Assembly: GCA_013115135.1 (NCBI GenBank)
Contig: JABANP010000631.1
Coordinates: 1-26,371 of the forward strand
DNA: 26,371 nt
Origin: Perkinsus olseni
Lineage: Eukaryota; Perkinsozoa; Perkinsida; Perkinsidae
Direction of reading: 5' to 3'
Positions 18,958 through 26,371 of the stretch are shown piece after piece (position 1 is the first letter of the stretch; every line of letters begins with the position of its first letter). A model generated the notes under the pieces. It saw nothing but the letters and a program-made list of their open reading frames with translations. It was not told where the DNA came from and did not search any database. A program made the position numbers and the translations under genes.

Positions 18958-21790
18958 CTACTGGACTCGCCTCACAGCTTCTAATAGTGAGTGATCGCCC
19001 GCGAAAACCAGAGTCGGGTCGAACGGGGGGCACTTGTCGGAGAACGGCTCGTATTCGTCAAAAGTCGAGTATTGCGGGGGCATATCATCCACTCGATAGA
19101 AATGTGCCATAGCACAGACGGGTGGTACAGAGGAGGAGTCACAAGGTCCGGAAACATCGTTCAGACTGAGAAGCTGAAGTCGGAAGACAGAAGACAGAAA
19201 AATCATTTACTTGAATCCAGGACACTGGGCCAAGACGTTATGACACAATGTGCTGCATAGTGGAACCTTGCCGATGCCAACAACTGACATCTCAGAAGCC
19301 TGAGACAGGAAGTGCACAAATCGCTCACGGAGATGAGAGATCGTTGGATGTGGGCGACCTGAGGTACTGTGCACATGGGGAACATTGAAGCACATTGCAT
19401 TGACATGAAAGCAGTGTAGCACTTCTCGTACGTATCGCCTGCGAATCCAGATGATAAGCTGTATGGATTCTGCATACCACACTCCCGGCTTTGCCCGTGC
19501 GAGAGGCGAATAAAGCGGGAAATGATGCCCTGACTCCCTCAAATATCGAACTCGTAACGTCAGCCATGGAGAAGTCCGCGAAGGTGACGGGGTATTTTAC
19601 CTGCTAATATGCGTCTTCCTCAGTGATTCAGCGTGATCGTGTCCTCTTTACGCTCCCGGCACATGGGTGTCCTACGAACAGAAAAGTATCTATGCGATTC
19701 CTCGTATGGTATGACCTTCCGGCAACGGCATGCAAGGTAGGGGCTTGTCGTTCCAAATCTAAGTCGCGGAGAAAATATTCTCGGTAGACTGTAACCGACC
19801 GTTCCCACTCACAGGCGGTGGAGCTGAAGACGGTACAGCGGATAGTAAGGAGGCTACTGCTGCTTCTGCGATGTGCTTGGCCATGGTAGCGGAAGTCGCT
19901 GATATCAACTGGGACGCTTGACGCTGGGCAGCGTCGGAGCCCTGAAAGCTAGTTATCAGAGTTTCAAGCTTTTTCAAGAGGGGTGAAGTTGTCGAAGCCG
20001 CACTAATCCCGCCAGGACTGCAGAGAATATATACCGGTCGCCAGCGTGGAAATCAAACCTACAAGTATCGGCGAATCGATCGCTGAAGCGGAGTGACGAT
20101 TTCTCCGCTATCAGGACCAAGGTCACAGTGTGGTGCATGACTAACTCGCCGATACACTCCGCCAGCTGCGCTCCGCGCCAACGCGTTTATCGTTTTGTTC
20201 AGTGCTTCTTCATCGAACAGTGACGCTACGGAGTCGAGTGCCTTGAACAAAAGACGGGAGTCAGTTTTCATTGCGTGGGAAAGCCCCCAGAGAAGTAGAT
20301 GAAATGCAGTATAGCCGATCATGCTGGAGTCGACGAAATGAACTGACCGGCGAGCAAGAGAGTTTAGCATAACGTTCAAGACTGAGGAAGCGCTGAAAGC
20401 ATTGAAGGCGCTGAAATCCATAGCTACTCATCCATGGTCTAATGAGCATGCACTCGCGATGGGCGAGGAATTACGACTAAAGAAGAAATGGTAGGCATGA
20501 TTGAGCGTGACAGGAGACTTTGTCGCTCATTTAAGTGGCAGCCCGACACTTACCCGTCACCCGGCCATCCGCACCAGTATTAACGTTCGCCACATTACTG
20601 GAGATTGGAAGGTCAGTTAGGAGAGTTATGAGAGTTCCCGCAAGGCCTGGGTATACAAAGCTCCTCGATTGAGCGGGAAGATGACATTCCCGCCTTGAGA
20701 ATACTTTTGAGCTCATCCGTACTCGATTCTCTGGACATGAGGGTTCTTGCCGTGCCTAATAATCCCCTGGAGCGGAGGTCGTCGAGATTAGAGGGATCTC
20801 CGGCGGCAACAATCAGTTTCCGGAGCTCTTGCCTGAGTCGAGCCAATGATTCCCGCAGAAGAAGCTCCATGGTGTTTGAAGCGCCTGGTTAACGCGTACA
20901 TGGCGAGGTCGCCACCTGCGGCCACTCGAGACTTAGCTTCGGAGTCTTCAGAATCCAAGCTCAACCAACGAGGGTCCAGGCGCTGATTGTTTATGAACGA
21001 TGAAGACAGGATATCCCCGACTGAGAACAACGCCATGCTAAGCGGATAGATTGCGCTAGGTCCCCACGTGCTTGTTCATTGTAGTCCTGAAGATTTCTAG
21101 ATTCCTTGTATGCTTTTGCCAGGAGGAGTAAATCATCCATCGCTGGAAAAAGTGAGCTGCCCGCTCAGCATATGGTTGACAGATAGAAACTAGACCTTCG
21201 GTTTTGCCGTTATCCTCGATCCCGATATTTATATCATCGAAATTGTTGTCGGCCCCAGTGACAGGCGACAACTCCGCGAGGGCAACCCGTGAACAATCCA
21301 GTCCGTGCGTTCGTGAGATTTCCCGGCACCGCTGCATACATCGCATGAAACGGGCTACCTTGCATCCCTTGGCGATCGATTACATCTCTGAGAACCTTCT
21401 CTATCGAGACCGCCGAGAGCATGTTGGGAGGGGTATATAATCCGCTTGGGGCGCGCTCACTGGAGGGCATCTGACCAAGGACCGGGTGCTCAAAACAGGC
21501 ACCGTGCTTCAGGTACGGCGGTGTGCGTACGTCGTATAAGATGTTGACCTGAGAAGGGTCTAAGACGACAAGGCATTAGAGTCGAGCTGCATTTGCGCTC
21601 TGAGCGCTACCTTCCGCGATCTGAGGCAAATCTAGCGTCCCATTCTACCAAATTCTGCACTGCGACAAACCGAATGAAAATTGAGACTCACCTGGTTCTC
21701 TGGTTCTCCGAAGCGTACACCGCCAGCTTGCACGATGAAAACACCTAGTGTCAAGAGCTTTCCCAAATCACTGTGCCTTGCGACAGGCAT
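18958..21790 (-). CDS. Gene A: large secreted protein with a Frizzled-type cysteine-rich domain
   Basis: Exons: 21790-21692, 21548-21384, 21331 to about 20916, 20884-20705, 20646-20554, 20423-20156, 20017-19813, 19758-19716, 19671-19652, 19600-19483, 19438-19329, 19299-19211 and 19165-18958. From 21036 to the TAG at 18958 all phases agree (484 residues). The first part (21790-21056) has a signal-like start, LGKLLTLGVFIVQAGG, and stops 19 bp before 21036; one G fewer in the run 21062-21065 would fuse both parts into about 670 residues. The C-terminal quarter holds ten cysteines spaced as in FZ domains: QCASMFPMC (C-x6-C), then PLCSTLCHNVLAQC (C-x3-C-x6-C). FZ domains bind lipids or protein ligands outside the cell. 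The middle is helical with no known domain. Two separate genes remain possible. Confidence 0.65.
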
Positions 21791-22375
21791 ATTAGACGTG
21801 ACAAACGAAAGGATGCTAAAAACGCTGAATCAAATAATTCGCATGAAAGTAGGTCATCGAAATAATTGATCCGAGCCCAAGAAATAAGAAGTGATGTAGC
21901 AGGTTTTAAAAAAACACGTGACGGAAATCGAGGTTGTGCAATTGTTCCGCCTATATGGAGTGAGAATATGCCTCATATGGAGCAGTTTTGCATCTTATTA
22001 GAATCGACCTAAGATGCTCGAGGTCTACTTTGGTTGCCTAGCGCACTCACTATAACTTTAGCGCGGATCTCTGCTGAAGGAAGGAGTAGAATTTGCCGGA
22101 CGCCTACTATCGAAAGAACTCGATCTTCAGTGTAAATTCATCTTCGTGCGAGTAGGACAAGCGATCAGATTTATTGCTGGAAGAACAAAAGCTCCAAAGT
22201 TTTCGATTTCAGCAGAAATGTTGATACAGCACAATGATCACGAATGGTTGCGAGCTGCGTGACGCCTGAACTTCGTGATGGAAGAAGGCATGTCACATGA
22301 TGCGAAAGATTAAGCTGAAGCCTCTAGCCTGAAGGGCAAACTACCCTAAAAGGACAGATCTCTTCAATTGAAACG
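21791..22375. other. Intergenic region between CX and gene A
   Basis: This gap of about 585 bp separates the CX stop from the start of gene A on the same strand. I see no coding frame, repeat or RNA gene. It should hold the promoter or trans-splicing acceptor of gene A; no known motif is recognised. A T-rich run (seven T on the minus strand) lies near 21907-21913. Confidence 0.4.
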
Positions 22376-25024
22376 TTAACCTCCATCAGTTTGAAATGCC
22401 TCGATGCTCATCTCCCAATTGATATCTCGATGCGGATGGTAGGGAGATAACTTGAGAAGGTCCCTCTCTACCACTGGCATGCAATAACTAGTGAAGAAGC
22501 CAGGATAGAGCTTCTGCCTGGCACTACCGGACGAGAATTTTAACACAAGCCCGAAAAGGGGAATGGACGAAAGAATGAATGAACAAGTGAAAGCAGCGGC
22601 AGCGTCTTCAATTCATACGGCACATGTTAGTCGCTGAAAGGCAGTTAATCACAGCCACAAGGCCCGGGATGGCTTGTCTGTTACTCATCTTGACGGCCTC
22701 CCAGAGCGTCTCGGAGGTGTAGTACAAGCTCTCATAAGCTCGATACTGAAGCGGAATATCCTGCAAAGTCACATTACAAACCTAGCTCCCTACTGGGAAT
22801 ACACACGAGTAGGGATTCTCTTTCAAGGTGCTGAGAAGTCACCAGCTTTCAAATCTATCGGCCTATCAGCAACAGACCATTCAGATTTCACAGGAGTGAA
22901 TACACATCCGCAGAGAACGGCCGTCGATGTAGCCATAGTGTGAACCTGAGTTCATTCTCACTCGATAACTCGATCGCAGTCAACGCACGATGATCATGGA
23001 TGCTTTATAAGCCTCTGAAGCCACCTGTCTTACGTAAGTGCAGCGGTTCTTCTGTTCTAGCGAAGACGCGGAGACAGTGTTGGCATAAAGGTCGTCCTAT
23101 TTTTCCTTCCGGAAATTTCCGGAAGGAAATTTGCAAGAAAAATAGAATGTGGAAAAATATGGAAAAATAGCGCGCTTTCCCGTCTTTTCTTTCCGCCGCA
23201 ATTCACCACTGTTTATTAGGGTTGAACGACGAAATTTTCGGCTGCTAAGCAGAATGCACGTTACAACTGTGGTCGCCCTTCGCCTGTGTTCTCTCTGTAG
23301 CAAGAGACCCATTGGATGCCGTGTCACGAGCACGCATGCGCAAGTGTGATTCACACAAAGTGTGTCAAGTGTGAGTCACGCTGATCAGACGTCACACTGT
23401 GTGACGCCTGATCATAGTCCTTATCAAATCTTCTCCTAAGATTCTCCTTTGCCTTAACTACAACGATACTCTTATCAGCGGCATACTAGTAAATTTCCAA
23501 TTTTTCGGCACCTGGTACCTTACAGCGGTTCGATCATCTGTAGCCGCTTATTGACTCTATCTCTTTTCCCTACTGATGGCCGCCTGATCCGGGTATTGAG
23601 GTTCGAGTTGAATTCAATCGAAGCTTTTGATTTAAAATTGCTGCTTCCGATATCGAGAGAGTACCGATGTAGAATACGGAGCGTCCGGAGGTTCTCGGGC
23701 GCGCTTTCTGAACAAGGTCGCTGGCGAAACCTGCCGGGGTACGCATGAAGAAGCTTCGGATGTAGTCGAAAGAATTTTTCAGAAAACACACTATTTTTCC
23801 GCCATTTTTCCTATTTTTCAACGGAAAATTACCAGAAAGAAAAATAATCTATTTTTCCACGTTTATGCCAATACTGCGCGGAGAATAAGTGGAACTCATC
23901 TATGCCAACTTACCTTGGATATCCTCGTCAGTGGCAGCAAGAGAGAATGAGTGAGCCGCAGGATTGCGGCTCTTTACTAAGCTGGCTACATCTCGCGAAA
24001 TAGCTTGCTTCGCTGCCTTCAATTTGCCGTTGAAATCGGTAACCATGTCAAAGACAGCAAGGGGAATTACGTCCTGCCCAATACGGCCCTGGGACCAGGC
24101 TAAGTGCTTCTCTATAGAAGCACGCAGAGATTCCTCGGCAACGACCAGACAAATCTACAAATCATTCGATCTGTCGAGAAACAGCGGTACATTACTTCAG
24201 ATACCAATACAGCGAAGCAGGCCTTGGGAAATATCATTCAGCTTCTGAAGAGGTTGTAGGGTTCGATCTACTACTCCACTTAACCGAGAAGATGATTTGA
24301 AGTTCAAATTTTGAACCCAAATCCGAATGGCGACAAGAGAAACACTATGCTACCTCGCTTTGACTATAGCTTCCGGTGTCGGCTCATACTTTGAATCACT
24401 TCTCCTGATTTGCAAAAGAGGTTGGTGATCTCGATATGCACCGCGTGTCGTATAAAGGAAGAAACGCTCACCTGTTTGACTAACGCGCTTTTTCAGAGCT
24501 TCTTCGCCCCGTAAAAGCTGTCGCAGGCTCTGAGTGCCCACGGAAAGGTACTGGGGAATCTCGGATTCGACGTGAACATCGATTGTCTCTCCGGATTCTC
24601 GTATCGGATATCGCTCTTCCTCAGACAATGCGGGTGGCCTGGATGAACGTCGACCCTCTACAAAAACATTAATTCTCGGCAGCGCAAACTCAGCGAACGA
24701 GTTTCCTCGCGACGGTAGGAGTCGATAGGTAGGCAATCCACCTGAGGACAGCCGAGCCCGGCCAACTAGCTATAATATGAGGTTTAGGGGCCAACCCGTT
24801 GTTGTTCGCTCTCCTAGCGAGGCAAGAGGAGTATCGACATGTAGGTTGACGCTTGGATAGCTCGAGACAATCGAGATTAGCGTAGCAAGCAGGAGAACCG
24901 CATTCATCAAACTCGAGTGGTATATTCAAAGAGCAGCTATCGCACACTCTTCTGCATACAAAATCTCGGCGCCGAATACAATTAAGAGGATGAAAGGCGC
25001 TACGGCAAAGCTCAGGGCATACAT
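22376..25024 (-). CDS. Gene CX: secreted protein of unknown family, intact copy
   Basis: Exons: 25024-24946, 24741-24472, 24382-24354 (tentative), 24154-23914, 23056-23034, 22945-22892, 22760-22624 and 22523-22376. They sum to 981 nt, an exact 327 codons, with phases agreeing at each junction. The start at 25024 yields a strong signal peptide (MYALSFAVAPFILLIVFGA). Later segments include PRINVFVEGRRSSRPPALSE, VVAEESLRASIEKHLAWSQG, DVIPLAVFDMVTDFNGK, DIPLQYRAYESLYYTSETLW and ERDLLKLSPYHPHRDINW. I recognise no domain. The fourth intron is enlarged by an 802-bp hAT element. An ORF with many cysteines inside the first intron (CDSCSLNIPLEFDEC) could be an alternative exon. The start overlaps the end of the upstream B copy by 13 bp. 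Confidence 0.6.
23067..23884. mobile_element. Non-autonomous hAT transposon, 802 bp, with 8-bp target-site duplication
   Basis: The element spans 23075-23876. Its ends are inverted repeats: CAGTGTTGGCATAAAGG on the left, CAGTATTGGCATAAACG (reverse strand) on the right, two mismatches in 17. The flanks 23067-23074 and 23877-23884 are both CGCGGAGA, a perfect 8-bp target-site duplication, which with the CAGTG start defines the hAT superfamily. Subterminal zones are full of CTATTTTTCC and its complement, in inverted arrangement (23097-23169 and 23789-23860). There is no transposase frame, so it must have been moved by an enzyme supplied from elsewhere. It sits inside an intron of CX; removing it leaves an intron of about 55 nt with intact GTAAGT donor and CTAG acceptor. 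Confidence 0.92.
23382..23414. repeat. Near-perfect palindrome inside the hAT element
   Basis: Arms of 16 bp (TGATCAGACGTCACAC and its complement with one mismatch) meet around a single base at 23398. Further TGTGA/TCACA half-sites lie just to the left. Long hairpins are common in non-autonomous elements; it could also be a protein-binding dyad. Confidence 0.75.
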
Positions 25025-26162
25025 GGCCAAGTGACATCACATATATCGGCGAAGCGCGATTTCATTACCCTGTTATGGTTCTGCAGATCGTACAAAGTTG
25101 GACAAGGCCCCGCATATTCTGGGGGAGCAGAGCACATGCCGCTAGCCGTATACATCCATCCATCCTGAATCAGAAGAAAACTCCTCCCTGATTTCTGGGC
25201 CTCAGTACCGGGCATGCGTGGTCAAAATCCGACTTGCACTCCTTGATACAAGCATAGTGGGAACCACATCGACGAGCGAGATGGCCCTTTTTCGAGAGGG
25301 CCCAGACCCGCGAAATTCATGGTTTCGGGGCACGGACCAGAATAGTAATACGGGACGCGACAATGTTTGCCATCTCCTTCCCTCGCTCCAGTCTTCCTAT
25401 CGAGCAAACGGAAGGATACGAGAGCCGTCTCGTTCGTGGCCTTACTGGACCTGTGAAAATATGTCTCAAATACTTCACATTTGCCCAATACTACACAAAG
25501 AATCATATTTCCGAGAACAGGACAGGTCGGAAGCGTCAATCTCGTGACGTATAACGAAGTCCGTAACAACTGCAGCACAATTAAAAATGGCAAATGTGCC
25601 CTGCGGAATGTCTTAGGGGCAAGGCTACCCGAGGACAAGGTATTTTCCATCTGGGTGCCGTCACCAGGACTATGCCCTTTTGATACGGCTATCAAATCAC
25701 TCAGTATATCATTATCGCTTGAGACTAGACTCGCTAGCCTGAGAGCGTCGACAATACGCTCCGCCATGTGAACCAAGCCTACGCTTGGCCTCCTTGAAAT
25801 AAAAGCCTAATATCTCTAGATTGTGCTGCTATGTGCTTCCCCACTGCTTGTTGTTGCGTTTGAAGTCTATCGAGCCGTAGATCACGGCCAAGGGCGTAGT
25901 CAGCGGCCGCAGGATAGTGAAACTGCGGAGAGGCGTAGAAACATCTCGGTATCTCAGGAGCAGTCCTAACTTAACATTGATATCCTGAAACGAATACACC
26001 TCACGCACTTCCGGTTGCCTTTCCTCCGACTCTTACCGGTAGTCCGAGCTCGGATCCTGAAGTACCAGGTGAGGCAGATATTTCGCTTTCATCTCCATGG
26101 CGACTCATATCCAGAGTGTGACTAGCCGCAACTACGGACGTTAGGGCACACAGACGGATCAT
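25012..26162 (-). CDS. Gene B: secreted CPW-WPC protein, copy 2 (one frameshift)
   Basis: Same structure as the copy at 17712-18860: exons 26162-26037, 25984-25845, 25792-25209 and 25164-25012. Here the first CPW-WPC domain is in frame from the N-terminal region (GAREGDGKHCRVPYYYSGPC), but an extra base in the run 25288-25292 shifts the frame after GPLEK, losing the end of domain 1 and domain 2. Copy 1 is correct at that place and wrong at the other. Each copy thus repairs the other, which supports a functional ancestral gene and suggests one-base-run sequencing errors. Confidence 0.7.
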
Positions 26163-26260
26163 TGGTGGAATGATCTAGTGGAACAAACTGCTCGACGATT
26201 GTGTGTGTATGCGAACACTGAAGCAATTGCTCACAGTGATGAGCTTTCATGCTAGGGCTC

Positions 26261-26371
26261 CTACTGGACTCGCCTCACAGCTTCTAATAGTGAGTGATCG
26301 CCCGCGAAAACCAGAGTCGGGTCGAACGGGGGCACTTGTCGGAGAACGGCTCGTATTCGTCAAAAGTCGAG
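26261..26371 (-). CDS. Gene A, second copy: 3' end only, cut by window edge
   Basis: The last 111 bp match the end of gene A (STFDEYEPFSDKC to the TAG). One G is missing from the run 26328-26332 relative to 19025-19030, shifting the frame. The upstream part of this copy, with the FZ-type domain, would lie beyond the window. Confidence 0.6.

Larger units (their letters stand above)
16798..19069. repeat. Direct repeat, copy 1 (2,272 bp)
   Basis: This is nearly identical to 24098-26371, 7.3 kb away in the same orientation. I find five differences: one substitution (18460 T versus 25762 C) and four one-base changes in runs. It holds the 5' half of CX, all of gene B and the last 112 bp of gene A. 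The left border is sharp at GGCTAAGTGC; bases before it differ. A perfect hairpin, GTGCTTCT-CTAT-AGAAGCAC, sits at 16804-16823, six bases inside the border. Confidence 0.95.
24098..26371. repeat. Direct repeat, copy 2 (2,274 bp, reaches window end)
   Basis: See copy 1 at 16798-19069. This copy ends only because the window ends. Relative to copy 1 it has one more T (25288-25292), one more C (25380-25382), one more G (26255-26257), one fewer G (26328-26332) and one substitution at 25762, which is synonymous in gene B (GCA versus GCG). Its left neighbour is the 3' half of CX, so here the CX gene is continuous across the border. Confidence 0.95.

Noticed and set aside
24354..24382. Treating the 29-nt CX exon as certain
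   Set aside because: Its acceptor (AAAGTATGAG) lacks a pyrimidine tract; it was chosen because it is the only segment I found that bridges the phases, so it is marked tentative.
1..26371. CRISPR array, rRNA, operon-type bacterial genes
   Set aside because: No regular spacer-repeat array, no rRNA-like block and no ribosome-binding-site-led ORFs; genes are intron-rich.

Overview
The window looks like nuclear DNA of an alveolate protist. The strongest reason is the CPW-WPC domain, a family known mainly from apicomplexans and their relatives, found in three minus-strand genes. Short GT-AG introns (about 30-140 nt) and close head-to-tail packing on one strand fit a perkinsid-, chromerid- or apicomplexan-like genome; a Perkinsus-like organism is my best guess and is inference. 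There is nothing prokaryotic here. All gene models were spliced by hand from GT/AG signals and reading phase, so exon borders are proposals.

Left part (1-4.7 kb): minus-strand exons of an unresolved gene at the window edge, a small three-exon helical protein (2062-2559), the end of a pentatricopeptide-repeat (PPR) gene (3171-3668) with a possible upstream exon (4370-4653), and a plus-strand reading frame broken by three stops (3722-4207).

Middle (4.8-14.3 kb): accessory, repeat-rich DNA. It holds short tandem repeats and hairpins, a long stretch with recurring degenerate modules, two plus-strand ORFs overlapping by ATGA (7775-8695), a 1-kb element with inverted termini and internal tandem repeats (8696-9695), a GC-rich stretch without a convincing gene (9.7-13.0 kb), and a decayed tyrosine recombinase on the minus strand (13010-13837) mixed with a repeat family of about 60 bp.

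Right part (14.1-26.4 kb): a one-way, minus-strand cluster of genes in which five different products begin with a likely signal peptide. From low to high coordinate: gene G, gene F, the 5'-truncated tail of a CPW-WPC gene (D), a truncated copy of gene CX, CPW-WPC gene B, a large gene A carrying a Frizzled-type cysteine-rich domain (FZ-CRD), a complete CX whose intron carries an 802-bp hAT element, a second copy of B, and the edge of a second copy of A. Segment 16798-19069 recurs almost exactly at 24098-26371. The layout is therefore a tandem array with a 7.3-kb unit (A-B-CX), cut by the window end, unless it is an assembly artefact. The copies differ mainly by one-base runs, and each copy of B carries one frameshift that the other lacks, which points to homopolymer noise or very recent decay.

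Taken together, the right half encodes secreted or surface proteins with disulfide-rich domains in an amplified unit. No function beyond secretion and domain type can be read from the sequence.
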